NCBI RefSeq assembly: GCF_029525555.1
Contig: NZ_JAPDHZ010000002.1
Coordinates: forward strand, 1,215,868 to 1,279,867
DNA length: 64,000 nt
Source of the DNA: Cohnella ginsengisoli
GTDB taxonomy: Bacteria; Bacillota; Bacilli; Paenibacillales; Paenibacillaceae
Direction: 5' to 3'
The notes under the pieces were generated by a model. The model ran no database searches. It saw only the letters and a list, made by a program, of their open reading frames with translations, and was not told where the DNA came from. Position 1 is the first letter of the stretch; each line of letters begins with the position of its first letter. Positions 9,178-19,939 of this stretch are shown piece after piece. Both the position numbers and the translations under genes were made by a program.

Positions 9178-9372
9178 GGTTCTCTCTCCTTCAATTCCAA
9201 GATAACGAATCAAATAAGCGCACGATGCGCTTTACGGAATTTCGGGGCCGGCGGTTCGGACGCACCTTCAAGCTTGCCTTCCGCTATGTCCGCGTAAACC
9301 CATATTACTTTCGGTTTTTAAAGCCTCATATAATGATAAACGATTTCAATTGGGAATGGAACCGAACGAAGC

Positions 9373-9387
9373 ATAAAAATGCTTTAT
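9373..9387 (-). promoter_or_regulatory. Putative CcpC operator upstream of citZ
   Basis: The sequence ATAAAAATGCTTTAT is an exact ATAA-N7-TTAT dyad. This is the motif bound by CcpC, the LysR-type citrate-responsive repressor of citZ and citB in B. subtilis. It lies about 195 bp upstream of the citZ start, and further ATAA half-sites occur at 9331-9340 on the citZ side, as in the known two-part sites. The rest of 9178-9494 is non-coding, with no convincing -35/-10 pair that I could fix. Confidence 0.5.
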
Positions 9388-9494
9388 CGCATATATAGAC
9401 GAATACTCTCACATTCGCGCGCTGACGCGTCGGCGCGGCGATTCCGAGACACTTGAATCGCCGCGTTAATCTTCGCAAGGATCAATTGCGGCGA

Positions 9495-9807
9495 TCACAT
9501 CGAACCGACGTCCATCGTATCGATATGGCGCTTAGTCTCCTCCGTGCCCCAATCGCTAAGACGGCGATAAATTTCTTTGAGGTAGTAATCGTAGCCGTCG
9601 TTTTCCGGATCGTGGCTGTACTCCAAAAAAAGGCTGATGCGAACGCCAAAAGCCGGCCTGGTCGAATTCGTCCATCGAATCGAACAGCTCCTGCAGCTGA
9701 ACCAGCTCTTCTTCGCCCGCCTCGATCTCGAACTCGTACGCGGCGTCGCCGCGTTGCGTATTGATCGTCCTGGCCTGGACCGACACGTAATACTTGGATT
9801 TTCCCAT
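9495..9807 (-). CDS. Conserved small acidic protein (one frameshift)
   Basis: The corrected product is 103 residues: it starts MGKSKYYVSVQARTINTQ, contains an acidic Leu-rich stretch (EAGEEELVQLQELFDSMDEF) and ends HIDTMDVGSM. The frame breaks in a run of seven A at 9625-9631 on the plus strand, where six would join HQPF to LEYSHDPENDGYDYYLK and continue to the TGA at 9495-9497. The ATG has GGAGG five bases upstream. No signal peptide or membrane segment is visible. I do not know a function. The clean continuation in the second frame and the coherent aromatic/acidic composition support a real gene. It sits alone between citZ and ppx. Confidence 0.75.
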
Positions 9808-9993
9808 AAGATCCTCCCCGCGCTGACTGATGTTACAAGTTATTGTGTCCAAGCGCTGCGCGGATTTATGCCCATTCGCGCATCGGCGGCACGCACGGCG
9901 CTTTTGCGCAAGGGCCGGTGATGTTAGAATAGAGCGATAAAGCGTTCAGGGCGGACGCCCGCTTCAGCGCGAACGCTGCCGGAGGAGGATATT

Positions 9994-11547
9994 ATGCCAT
10001 TCACAGCCCAAACTACGGGCATGATCGATATCGGTTCCAATACGGTTCGTCTGTCGGTCTACCGCGTGACCGAAGATGGCGCCTATCGCGTCATCGATCA
10101 GGGCCGATGGCCGGCCAGGCTGAGCCAGCGCCTTACGACGGACGGCAGGCTTCCGGCCGAAGCCGTGTCCGAGCTCGGAGAGGTGCTGCGCCACTACAAG
10201 CGCATCTGCCGCATCCACGGCGTGGAGCGCATCCGCACGGTCGCGACGGCCGCTGTGCGCCAAGCGACGAACCGGGACCAGGCGCTGTCCGCGCTGTTCG
10301 AAGAGACGGGCCTTGTCATCGAGCTGCTGCCCGGCGAAGAGGAAGCCCGGCTCGGCAGCCTCGCCATGCTGCGGACGATGAACATCGAGGACGGCTTCGT
10401 CGTCGATATCGGCGGCGGCAGCACGGAGATCACGCTGCTTCGCAATCGGCAGATCGTCGCCTCGGTTTCTTTTCCCATCGGCTGCGTCAATACGTCTACC
10501 CGATTCGGGCTCGGCGAAGGGCCCGTCGCCAAGACGATGCTCGACGCGATGGAGTCCGACATTTTGGACAAGCTGTCGGCGCAATCCTGGATCTCCCAGC
10601 ACCCCGGACTCCCGATCATCGGGCTGGGCGGCACCGTGCGCGCGCTCGGCAAGCTGCGCCAGCGGCTGGACGAATACCCTTTCGCCAATCTGCACGGGTA
10701 TGAGATTCCGTCGGAAAACCTCACTTCCGCCATTGAACTGCTAGCGCCCCTCACGGTCGAGAAACGTCGGAAGCTTCCCGGCTTGTCCAAGGACCGCGCG
10801 GACGTCATCGTGCCCGGGCTCGTCATCCTTCAAGCCGTGCTGCGCGTCTGCAGCTCTTCCGGCATCGTCGTTTGCGGCGCAGGTCTTAGGGACGGCCTCT
10901 TCTACGATACCTGCCTGCCCGATCTGCAGATGGACGGCGAAGACGCCGTTGCGGAAGAAAGCATTCGCAATCTATGCGCCCTGTACCCCGGAGCGCCATT
11001 AAGCCATCTCGTCCAGGTAAACCGGCTCTCGCTCGCCCTTTACGACCAGCTGGCGCCAGGATTCGAAGTGCCTGCCGACTGGCGCCGCTTGCTGAGCGCG
11101 GCATCCCGGCTGTTCCGAATCGGAGCCGTGCTCGATTATAACGATTGCGCTCAGCATACGTTCTATATCCTCATGCATGCGCACTGGAACGGCATGTCCC
11201 ATCGCGAAAAGCTGCTCGTCGCGGCGATCGCCTCCTATCGCAATGCGAACGCGCTGAAGCGGAGCCTCGCCGGCTACCGTGCGCTGGTCCGCCCCGGCGA
11301 CGAAGAGCTATGCGCCAAGCTCGGCATGCTGCTGCAGCTTGCCGCGGCGCTCGATCGCAGCGAATCCCAAGCGATCACGTCGCTTCGCGTCACCTGCGTC
11401 ACCGGCGTCACCGGCGGCGCAGGCGGCCGCCTGCTGCTTGAAGCCGCGGCCAGCCATGCGCTGCCCGTCGAGACGACGGAAGTTCAGGCGCTTGCCAAGG
11501 ACTTCAAGAAATGCTGGGGACTGACGCCAACGCTTCGCCTTGTCTAG
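9994..11547 (+). CDS. ppx: Exopolyphosphatase, Ppx/GppA family
   Basis: This 517-residue protein belongs to the ASKHA-fold Ppx/GppA phosphatases, which hydrolyse terminal phosphates of polyphosphate or pppGpp. The two phosphate-binding loops are visible (MIDIGSNTVRLSVYRV near residue 10; FVVDIGGGSTEITLL near 137), along with the catalytic Glu region (LLPGEEEARLGSLAML) and IIGLGGTVRALGKL. The C-terminal part (about 310-517) is an HD-like helical domain including HTFYILMHAHWNGMSHREK, the long two-domain arrangement. GGAGGAGG is five bases before the ATG. It is convergent with ppk, separated by a terminator and a 53-codon gene, so polyphosphate synthesis and breakdown genes are paired. The substrate, polyphosphate rather than pppGpp, is favoured by that context. 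Confidence 0.92.
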   Translation: MPFTAQTTGMIDIGSNTVRLSVYRVTEDGAYRVIDQGRWPARLSQRLTTDGRLPAEAVSELGEVLRHYKRICRIHGVERIRTVATAAVRQATNRDQALSALFEETGLVIELLPGEEEARLGSLAMLRTMNIEDGFVVDIGGGSTEITLLRNRQIVASVSFPIGCVNTSTRFGLGEGPVAKTMLDAMESDILDKLSAQSWISQHPGLPIIGLGGTVRALGKLRQRLDEYPFANLHGYEIPSENLTSAIELLAPLTVEKRRKLPGLSKDRADVIVPGLVILQAVLRVCSSSGIVVCGAGLRDGLFYDTCLPDLQMDGEDAVAEESIRNLCALYPGAPLSHLVQVNRLSLALYDQLAPGFEVPADWRRLLSAASRLFRIGAVLDYNDCAQHTFYILMHAHWNGMSHREKLLVAAIASYRNANALKRSLAGYRALVRPGDEELCAKLGMLLQLAAALDRSESQAITSLRVTCVTGVTGGAGGRLLLEAAASHALPVETTEVQALAKDFKKCWGLTPTLRLV

Positions 11548-11579
11548 CTCTCCTCCGGATGTTTGCTTATATCCCGCCA

Positions 11580-11616
11580 TAAAAAAAAAGGACGCCTTCG
11601 GGCTTCCTTTTTTTTT
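11580..11616. terminator. Bidirectional terminator after ppx
   Basis: A run of A, then GGA-C-GCC-TTCG-GGC-TTCC and a run of T forms a short stem with a stable UUCG loop. It is flanked by A and T tracts, so it is usable from both directions at the ppx/small-gene convergence. Confidence 0.85.
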
Positions 11617-11776
11617 AATATAAAATTCTGCGCATCACTCTTACTTCGTAACCGTATTTCCCTCGCATCAGCTTCATCTGCTCGTTGATGTAGTCGTATA
11701 CTTCCTTCAGCCTCGACGTGTTCGGCCTGAGCGTCTCCTTGACTTCGCCGCCGACGATGACATCGAATTCGATCAT
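11615..11776 (-). CDS. 53-residue conserved-looking protein between ppx and ppk
   Basis: The reading frame begins MIEFDVIVGGEVKETLRPNT, continues with SRLKEVYDYINEQMKLMRGK and ends YEVRVMRRILY. The ATG has GAGGAGGG about six bases upstream. Codon use is like the neighbours, with third positions mostly G or C. The stop codon touches the terminator stem, the normal arrangement for a short last gene. The product is predicted as an alpha/beta domain with a basic C-terminus and no membrane segment. I do not recognise a family. It is 81 bp downstream of ppk on the same strand and may be cotranscribed with it. Confidence 0.7.
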   Translation of the reverse strand: MIEFDVIVGGEVKETLRPNTSRLKEVYDYINEQMKLMRGKYGYEVRVMRRILY

Positions 11777-11857
11777 CCTCGTCCCTCCTCTCCATTTCCA
11801 TCCCGCAATCTTATCTTATGCGGGGAATGTAAATGGCAGATTAGACGAAGTGGTTAT

Positions 11858-13951
11858 TCATGTGAAATCTTTGGCGTCGGCGACCGTCTTCCAGAGCGGA
11901 ATGTCGCTGGAAGCGAACTGGCTGCGCAGCGGCGGCTGCTCGTTCTGGACGCGAACGTAGCCGCCCGAAGGCAGGAGCTCCCTGGCTTTGACGTTATCCT
12001 GCAAGTTCAGCTCCAGCATGTTGCGGAGCGCAAGCCGGAGTCCGCGATCGTATACCGGGCAAAGCAGCTCGACGCGGCGGCTCAAGTTGCGGCTCATCCA
12101 GTCCGCGCTCGAGATAAACACCTCATCCTCGCCGTCCGCGGACACGTACAGGATGCGGGAATGCTCGAGGAAACGGTCCACGATGCTGACGACGCGCACG
12201 TTGTCGCTCAGTCCCGGCACGCCGGGCCGCAGGCAGCATACGCCGCGCACGATCAGGTCCACTTTGACGCCCGCCTGCGACGCTTCGTACAGCTTATCCA
12301 CCATAGGCTGGCTGGATAGGGAATTGATTTTCGCCACGATCCGCGCCGGCTTGCCTTGCTTTGCGCACGAGATCTCGCGGTCGATCAGCTCGTACAGCCG
12401 AGGGCGGAGACCCGCAGGCGCGACCGCGAACGCGCGCCAGTCGTGGGGCGTAGAATAGCCGGTCATCTCGTTAAAAAGCGCCGAAGCGTCCGCGCCGATC
12501 CACGGATGACAGGTGAACAATCCGGCGTCGGTGTAGAGCTTTGCGGTATTTTCATTATAATTGCCCGTGCCTACGTGCACGTACCGCCGCAGCGAGCCGG
12601 CCTCCCGGCGCACGACGAGCGTGATCTTGGCATGCGTTTTCAGACCGACCAGGCCGTAGACGACGTGACAGCCCGCGCGCTCCAACTGCTTGGCCCAGGC
12701 AATATTACGCGCCTCGTCGAATCTGGCCTTGATCTCGACGACGACCGTTACCTGCTTGCCCGACTCGGCAGCTCGCGCGAGCGCCTGAACGAGCACCGAA
12801 TTGACGCTGACCCGGTAGAGCGTCATCTTGATCGCGAGCACGTCCGGATCCTCCGCGGCTTCGCTGATAAAATCGTTGACGACCTCGAACGATTCGTAAG
12901 GATGATAGACAAGCGCGTCTCCCCGCTCCCGCAGCACGGAAAGGATGTCCTCCGAGACGTCGAAGGCGGCCGGGTATACGGGCTCGATAGGCGGATATCG
13001 CAGCTGCTCCATATTGGGAAGCGATCCCGTAAACTTCGAGAGGAACGTCAGGTCGAGCGGTCCGTCGATCTCGAAAATTTCCTCCTCGCCGACTTCGAGC
13101 TCCTCCATGAGCAGCTCCCTGGCCTGAATCGACATCCCCTTCTCGATCTCCAGCCGAACGGGGAATCCTCTCCGCCTGCGCCGCAGCTCCTTTTCCATCT
13201 CCTTGAGCAGGTCTTCCGCGCCTTCCTCGTTCAGCGCAAGGTCGGCATTGCGGGTCACGCGAAACGCGTGCACCGATTCGGTCGCGTACCCGCTGAACAG
13301 CTGTCCGATCTGCACCCGGATCAGCTCCTCCAGGAGCAGATAAGCGTTTTTGCGACTTCCTTTGCGCTTGGTGACCTCTACCGTTCTCGATAGAATAGAC
13401 GGCACCTGCACGATGGCAAAATAAATCCCGTTCTCCTGCGTCGGTCCTTCCACGCCCTCGGGCCTCAATACGACCGCCAAATAAAGCTCCTTGTTGTGGA
13501 GCAGCGGAAACGGCCGGCTCGTGTCGACCGCCATCGGCGTCAATACCGGGAAGACGATCTCCTGAAAATAGACCGTCATCGCCTCTTGCTGCTCGCCGTT
13601 CAGATCGTCCCAAGACGCGAGCGCGATATTTTCCTTGGAAAGCAAGCGCAGCAGTTCTCTATAGGTCTTGTACTGGAGCCTCACCATGCGCCCGACTCGC
13701 TTGGACAGGCGCTTGAGCAAGCCGCCTTGCGTGTATCCGGTAAAGTCCGGCTTGTTGAATCCGGCCTTGAGCTGCTCGCGAAGTCCGGCTACGCGAACGC
13801 TCATGAACTCGTCCAGATTGCTCGCCACGATCGACAAGAATTGAAATCTTTCGAGCAATGGCGTACCTGGGTCCTCGGCTTCCTCCAAAACGCGCCGGTT
13901 GAATTCCGTCCAGCTGAGGTCCCTGTTAATGTACTTTTGGGATCCGTGCAT
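11858..13951 (-). CDS. ppk: Polyphosphate kinase 1
   Basis: Ppk1, 697 residues, reversibly transfers the gamma-phosphate of ATP to polyphosphate. Family domains are in order: the N-terminal helical domain (YINRDLSWTEFNRRVLEEA), the head domain (VDTSRPFPLLHNKELYLAVV), and two phospholipase-D-like catalytic domains. The autophosphorylated histidine is in LKTHAKITLVVRR and the second conserved histidine in FLEHSRILYVS, with DEVFISSADWMSRNLSRRVE after it. Length matches the family (about 690-720). The ATG at 13951 follows GGGGGAG by about ten bases; a longer frame to 14008 has none. It is convergent with ppx. Confidence 0.95.
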   Translation of the reverse strand: MHGSQKYINRDLSWTEFNRRVLEEAEDPGTPLLERFQFLSIVASNLDEFMSVRVAGLREQLKAGFNKPDFTGYTQGGLLKRLSKRVGRMVRLQYKTYRELLRLLSKENIALASWDDLNGEQQEAMTVYFQEIVFPVLTPMAVDTSRPFPLLHNKELYLAVVLRPEGVEGPTQENGIYFAIVQVPSILSRTVEVTKRKGSRKNAYLLLEELIRVQIGQLFSGYATESVHAFRVTRNADLALNEEGAEDLLKEMEKELRRRRRGFPVRLEIEKGMSIQARELLMEELEVGEEEIFEIDGPLDLTFLSKFTGSLPNMEQLRYPPIEPVYPAAFDVSEDILSVLRERGDALVYHPYESFEVVNDFISEAAEDPDVLAIKMTLYRVSVNSVLVQALARAAESGKQVTVVVEIKARFDEARNIAWAKQLERAGCHVVYGLVGLKTHAKITLVVRREAGSLRRYVHVGTGNYNENTAKLYTDAGLFTCHPWIGADASALFNEMTGYSTPHDWRAFAVAPAGLRPRLYELIDREISCAKQGKPARIVAKINSLSSQPMVDKLYEASQAGVKVDLIVRGVCCLRPGVPGLSDNVRVVSIVDRFLEHSRILYVSADGEDEVFISSADWMSRNLSRRVELLCPVYDRGLRLALRNMLELNLQDNVKARELLPSGGYVRVQNEQPPLRSQFASSDIPLWKTVADAKDFT

Positions 13952-14099
13952 TCGTGTCGCTCTCCCCCTTTTAGAATCGAACCATTGCGCTGCGCGAAGT
14001 CTATTCACAGTCTTATGCCCATTATGTTAGAAGGATGTTATCGCAGCGTCAATCGAACATGAAGAGAATGTAAAATCGCGCGGTTCTGATCCTTCATCG

Positions 14100-14510
14100 T
14101 CAAAATCTTCGAAAACCGCCGCCCGATATCCGGAACGAGCCGGACTGCACCTTGGCGGCCAGCCATCCGTATAGCCCCAGCCTGAAAAGCGAGCGCGTCC
14201 ACGGCAACAGCATCGCTAGACCGACAAGATCGGACAGAAATCCCGGCACGATCAGCAGCAGTCCGCCGGCAAGCACGCAAATGCCGTCCAAGATCGCGTG
14301 TCCCGGCATCTGGCCGGACGAGAGCTGGCGTCGCGCTTCGCCCCATACTTTGCGGCCTTCGGATTGCATGAGCAGCGCGCCGACGACTGCGCCGGCCAGC
14401 AGCAGCAGGAAGGTGGGCCAACCGCCGATCCATCGCTGCACGATATAAATGCCGCACGCTTCCAGCAGGACGAAGACGATCACGATCCACATCAAGCGTT
14501 TTAGCAGCAT
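14100..14510 (-). CDS. fxsA: FxsA family membrane protein
   Basis: The 136-residue protein has the FxsA topology: helix at about 6-24, helix 30-48, a cytoplasmic segment with QSEGRKVWGEARRQLSSGQM, then a long hydrophobic hairpin (78-110) containing the family motif LLIVPGFLSDLVGLAMLLP. E. coli FxsA suppresses F-plasmid exclusion of phage T7; in Bacillus its role is unknown. The ATG at 14510 has AGAGAGG eight bases upstream, better than the GTG at 14519. Position between pyk and citZ matches Bacillus synteny. Confidence 0.88.
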   Translation of the reverse strand: MLLKRLMWIVIVFVLLEACGIYIVQRWIGGWPTFLLLLAGAVVGALLMQSEGRKVWGEARRQLSSGQMPGHAILDGICVLAGGLLLIVPGFLSDLVGLAMLLPWTRSLFRLGLYGWLAAKVQSGSFRISGGGFRRF

Positions 14511-14644
14511 GGCAAACACCTCTCTTTGTGCTCTCTAATACGCCGGCTCGCATTCCCCCGTTGCAGGAAGCATCTGGCCGACGGATCCTTGCGCAGATGC
14601 TTCGTCCGTGATTGGAGGTTGGCTACGGCACAAGTCTCCCGCCT

Positions 14645-14820
14645 GTTTTAACGGTATCCCCTTCGCACAGGCGCACGACGTTGCGCAAGCCCGCTCTGTC
14701 GGCAAGCGATGGACCGCCAAGCTGAGCGGATCGGATCGCAGCTTTGGTCGAAAGGGATATCGTTCAAAAGCAGCGAAGGCGCAGTGCCGCCTCCTGCGCA
14801 AACGGGATGCCGTTCAAAAG
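14645..14820. repeat. Three copies of a 29-bp motif in mixed orientation
   Basis: A motif close to TTTTGAACGGCATCCCGTTT plus GCGCAGG occurs at 14645-14673 (plus strand), 14743-14770 and 14792-14820 (both minus strand). Each copy can be read as LxNGIPFAQ-like peptide, but no frame runs through all three. They fill the 325-bp gap between fxsA and the thioesterase gene, in which I see no gene. Confidence 0.6.
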
Positions 14821-14835
14821 GGCAAAAAGAGCTCG

Positions 14836-15301
14836 CTACGCTTCCGCCAGCGCCTTGAACGCAGCCCAAACCTCCGGCAATTCACGGTCGAGCCGGACCG
14901 GCTTCCACTCCTTATTCACCCATACGTGCTTCGTGCTGCCCGACACGAGCAGCTCTCCCGCCGGATCGTCCTTGGATACCCGTCCGACGCTGGCCGTCAA
15001 ATCGCCCTTCATAATCCGCGATTCGAACTCGATCCTCAGCGCCGTCTTGTCCGCGACCCGCGTGCATATCGTGACCCAATCGTCGTAACGGGCCGGCTGC
15101 GTGAAGTTAACGTCGAGCTTGACGAGCGGCAGCAGCAGCCCCCCTCGTCTCGATCGCCCGGTAGTCGCAGCCAATCCGCCTCACCCATTCGGTTCGTCCG
15201 ATCTCGAACCAGTTCACGTAATTTGCGTGGTACACGACGCCCATTTGATCGCATTCCTGATACCTCACTCGAAGCGGGTGCAGGAGCCATGCGCTTGCCA
15301 T
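14836..15301 (-). CDS. Acyl-CoA thioesterase, 4HBT/YbgC type (one frameshift)
   Basis: The corrected 154-residue protein is a hot-dog thioesterase of the 4-hydroxybenzoyl-CoA/YbgC type. The signature [20 protein letters not shown] with its catalytic Asp lies at residues 14-33. It is followed by [20 protein letters not shown] and a C-terminal [13 protein letters not shown]. The frame breaks in a run of six C at 15139-15144 on the plus strand; five restore [18 protein letters not shown] stands eight bases before the ATG. These enzymes hydrolyse short or medium acyl-CoA; the natural substrate is not evident. It follows pyk and its terminator, as in other Paenibacillaceae, and precedes fxsA. Confidence 0.88.
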
Positions 15302-15335
15302 TGCCTAATCCTCCTTCGTTCGTTCAAAAGAAAGA

Positions 15336-15370
15336 GGGACGCAAGCGGAGCTTGCTCCGTCTGTCGTCCC
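15336..15370 (-). terminator. Terminator of pyk
   Basis: On the minus strand GGGACGACAGACGGAGC pairs with GCTCCGCTTGCGTCCC around a three-base loop and is followed by TCTTTCTTTT. It begins 13 bases after the pyk stop codon. Confidence 0.88.
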
Positions 15371-15383
15371 GTTGGTCGTTTTA

Positions 15384-17138
<1,755 letters not shown>

Positions 17139-17260
17139 GGTTAAGATAACCTCCATTGGATGTCGGGCGGACGGATCATGCCGTATACCACCGATTGTGC
17201 CCGCCCGGACGCCGATTCAGACGCCCCGCGCGGCATTGATGACTTAAATATCATGCCGAA

Positions 17261-17285
17261 CGCCCGTCCGAGGATCGGAAGGGCG
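17261..17285 (-). terminator. Weak hairpin after accA
   Basis: CGCCC-TTCCGA and TCGGA-CGGGCG pair around a three-base loop 12 bases after the accA stop. The following TTCGGCATGATATTT has only a poor T tract, so it may be a weak terminator or a mRNA-stabilising hairpin before pyk. Confidence 0.4.
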
Positions 17286-17296
17286 CCTGGTCATGC

Positions 17297-18262
17297 TCAC
17301 ACCAACTCTGGCGCGGCGAACTTGCCCACGCTGCGGAACTTGCGGTAGCGATCCTCTACGAGCGCCTCCGGCGTCATGTCCGACAGCTCCTCGAGATGGC
17401 GCCAGATCGCGGTCTTGACGGCCTCGGCCGTCTTGGCGGGATCCAGGTGCGCGCCGCCCTTGGGCTCGGGGACGATCTCCTCGATGATGCCGAATTCGAG
17501 CAAATCCTTGGCCGTGATCTTCATCGCCTCGGCTGCCTGATCGGCTTTGGAAGCGTCCTTCCAGAGGATCGATGCCGCCCCGTTAGGCGAAATGACCGAG
17601 TAGATCGAATTTTCCAGCATCAGGACGCGATTGCCGACGCCGAGCGCGAGCGCGCCGCCGCTTCCGCCTTCGCCGATGACGACGCAGATGACGGGGACCC
17701 GGAGCAGCGCCATTTCCTTGAGGTTGCGGGCGATCGCTTCGGACTGCCCCCTTGCCTCTGCGGAATCGCCGGGATAGGCTCCCTTGGTATCGATGAAGGT
17801 GATGATCGGCCGGCCGAACTTGTTCGCCTGCTGCATGAAGCGCAGCGCTTTGCGGAAGCCTTCGGGATGCGGACTGCCGAAAAACCGCTGAATGTTGTCC
17901 TTCGTATCTTTGCCCCGCTGATGGCCGACGACCGTCACCGGCACGCCGTTCAGCTTCGCGATGCCGCCGACGATCGCCAGATCGTCCCCATACAGCCGGT
18001 CGCCGTGAAGCTCGATGAAATCCTCGAAAATCTCGTTGATGTAATCGAGCGTCGTCGGCCTCGCGTGCACACGGGCCAGATGCATGATCTGAGCGCCGGA
18101 CAGGTTGCTGTATATCTCGTCTTCAAGCTTCTTGTAAGCCTCTTCGAGCCGGGCGATCTCCTCGCTGAAGTCGATGTTCTGCTCGACGCCGACTTTTTTG
18201 AGATGGTCGATCTTGCGGCGCTGCTCGGACAGCGGGCCTTCGAAGGGGAGCTTATTGTCCAT
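17297..18262 (-). CDS. accA: Acetyl-CoA carboxylase carboxyltransferase subunit alpha
   Basis: AccA, 321 residues, joins AccD to form the carboxyltransferase that moves carboxyl from biotin to acetyl-CoA, giving malonyl-CoA for fatty acid synthesis. Typical motifs are [33 protein letters not shown]-like [34 protein letters not shown] and [19 protein letters not shown] (oxyanion-forming glycines). The ATG at 18262 has GGAGG eight bases upstream. It overlaps the end of accD by 11 bp, so translation is probably coupled and gives equal subunit amounts. Confidence 0.97.
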   Translation of the reverse strand: MDNKLPFEGPLSEQRRKIDHLKKVGVEQNIDFSEEIARLEEAYKKLEDEIYSNLSGAQIMHLARVHARPTTLDYINEIFEDFIELHGDRLYGDDLAIVGGIAKLNGVPVTVVGHQRGKDTKDNIQRFFGSPHPEGFRKALRFMQQANKFGRPIITFIDTKGAYPGDSAEARGQSEAIARNLKEMALLRVPVICVVIGEGGSGGALALGVGNRVLMLENSIYSVISPNGAASILWKDASKADQAAEAMKITAKDLLEFGIIEEIVPEPKGGAHLDPAKTAEAVKTAIWRHLEELSDMTPEALVEDRYRKFRSVGKFAAPELV

Positions 18263-19142
18263 CTGAAGCACCTCCTGCGACATGCATGTCGAGCAGCTTG
18301 GTCAAAAAGGCCTTCATGTCCTTGCGGTGCACGACCTTGTCCAGCTGGCCGTGCTTGAGATTGAACTCGGCCGTCTGGAAGTTGTCGGGCAGCTTCTGCC
18401 GGATCGTCTGCTCGATGACGATGCGTCCGGCGAAGCCGACGATCGCGCCCGGCTCGGCCAAAATATAATCGCCAAGGCTCGCGAAGCTGGCAGATACGCC
18501 GCCTAGCGTCGGATCGGTGAAAACGGAGATGAACAGTCCGCCTTCTTGCTGGAACTTCGCGAGCGCCGCGCTCGTCTTCGCCATCTGCATCAGGCTCAGG
18601 ATGCTCTCCTGCATGCGGGCGCCGCCCGACGTAGAGAACAGCAGCAGCGGAAGCTTCTTCGCGGCGGCAAGCTCGATGGCGCGCGTCACCTTTTCGCCGA
18701 CGACGGATCCCATGCTGCCGCTGAAAAAGTCGAAGCTCATGACGCCGACGACGACCGGGATGCCCCCGAGCTCGCCTTCGCCCGTGACGACCGCGTCCTT
18801 CAAGCCGGAGCTGGCCTTCTGCTGCTCGAGCTTGGCTTTGTAACCGGGGGAATTCAAGCGGATCCTCCGAGGTGAGGTCCGCATCGATCTCAAAAAAACG
18901 CCCGTCGTCGAGCGTCATCGCGATGCGCTCCAGGGCGTTGAGGCGCGAATGATGACCGCAGGTGGAGCACACCTTGAGGTTTTTCTCCCATTCCTTGCTG
19001 AACTGGATGTTGCCGCACTTCAGGGCAGCGGTTCATCAGCCCTTCGGGAATCTCGCGCTTCGGCCGCTCGCTTGCCGCGGGGGGCCTGGGAGACGGAAGG
19101 TACGGTAGCATATTTCTTCTTCTGGAATAAATCCTTAAACAC
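18252..19142 (-). CDS. accD: Acetyl-CoA carboxylase carboxyltransferase subunit beta (three frameshifts)
   Basis: AccD is the zinc-containing beta subunit of the carboxyltransferase; the corrected length is about 295 residues, normal for the family. It starts GTG at 19142 ([14 protein letters not shown]) with GAGGTG five bases upstream. The Zn ribbon is CPKCGNI...VCSTCGHH, followed by the carboxylase core with [18 protein letters not shown] and [18 protein letters not shown]. Three single-base insertions break the frame: six G at 19079-19084 (five expected), CTTCAGGGC at 19018-19026 where CTTCGGGC is expected, and five G at 18846-18850 (four expected). An essential enzyme cannot be thrice broken, so sequencing error is the likely cause. 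It is in an operon with accA and preceded by the 62-residue DUF gene. Confidence 0.93.
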
Positions 19143-19314
19143 AGCGACACCTCACAAGGCGCAAAAATGGCGGTCCCGCCGGCGGCGGGCGGTGCTCCGC
19201 ACGGGGATGTCCCGTACGGAGAAAACGCGGCCCGCGCGGACGAAATCCGCAGCTATCAGGCGCGACATGCATAGGACGATCCGACCCGCGAAGGACGGCA
19301 ATCTGCCGCATGAG

Positions 19315-19503
19315 TCACATATGCAATATACTGCCGAGCACTTCTTGAACTTCCTGCACTTCACCGGAAGGCACCAATATCTCGTATTGCGGCTTGACCA
19401 GATTGATCGCCCGGACCCGGACGAGAAAGCCCTCGCCCTCCAGACGGCTCTGGATCCGCTCCGCAATCTTGGCGGTCGGCGCAATATAAATGACCGTCCA
19501 CAT
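19315..19503 (-). CDS. 62-residue conserved protein upstream of accD
   Basis: The protein begins MWTVIYIAPTAKIAERIQSR, has LEGEGFLVRVRAINLVKPQY and ends with an acidic helix (EVQEVQEVLGSILHM). It has the beta-alpha-beta ferredoxin-like pattern of the short DUF2007-like proteins often found beside accD in Bacillota, sometimes misnamed glutamate decarboxylase. GGAGG is nine bases before the ATG at 19503. The 172-bp spacer to accD holds no clear terminator, so cotranscription is possible. The function is unknown. Confidence 0.78.
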   Translation of the reverse strand: MWTVIYIAPTAKIAERIQSRLEGEGFLVRVRAINLVKPQYEILVPSGEVQEVQEVLGSILHM

Positions 19504-19939
19504 GACGCGGTACCTCCATAGGTGATCGATTCTACAATAAGGAAATGATAGCATACAAAGATCGGGACTAGCAACCGTGAGCCGCCACGGCTACGGGGCC
19601 GGCGGGCCGCGGCTTGGCGCAACGGGAAGCGGTTCGGCCGGCGAAAACACCGGCGATGTCCGCTTGCGGCGCGGCTTTGCTGGACATTAGGGCGGCCGGG
19701 AATTCGTACGTTCGCGGTGCAGATTTAATTTAACGGCCCGGACGTCGCAAGCGACCCGAGACGCCGTATGACACTTCGCTACACGACGCCAAGCTATCGT
19801 GCAAAAGCGCACGATAGAGTCCGAAACAAGCCAATCGGTCTAAGTAACATCAATGCCGGCATTAATGCCGAGTTGCGCTTATAGGCACTGTCCCGCGCGT
19901 CGCGGAGGTGCGTTAGAGCCGCTTGCGCTTATCGACATA
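19504..19939. other. Intergenic stretch with a perfect hairpin, no gene seen
   Basis: Apart from the promoter candidate, this part of the gap before dnaE contains a perfect 9-bp hairpin, CTATCGTGC/GCACGATAG, at 19794-19817 without a T tract, and a palindrome ATGCCGGCAT near 19852. I see no reading frame with gene-like composition or a ribosome site. Confidence 0.5.
19529..19558 (-). promoter_or_regulatory. Candidate sigma-A promoter for the DUF gene/accDA
   Basis: On the minus strand TTGTAT and TAGAAT are separated by 18 bases, ending 25 bases before the start codon at 19503. The match is moderate and based on inspection only. Confidence 0.4.
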
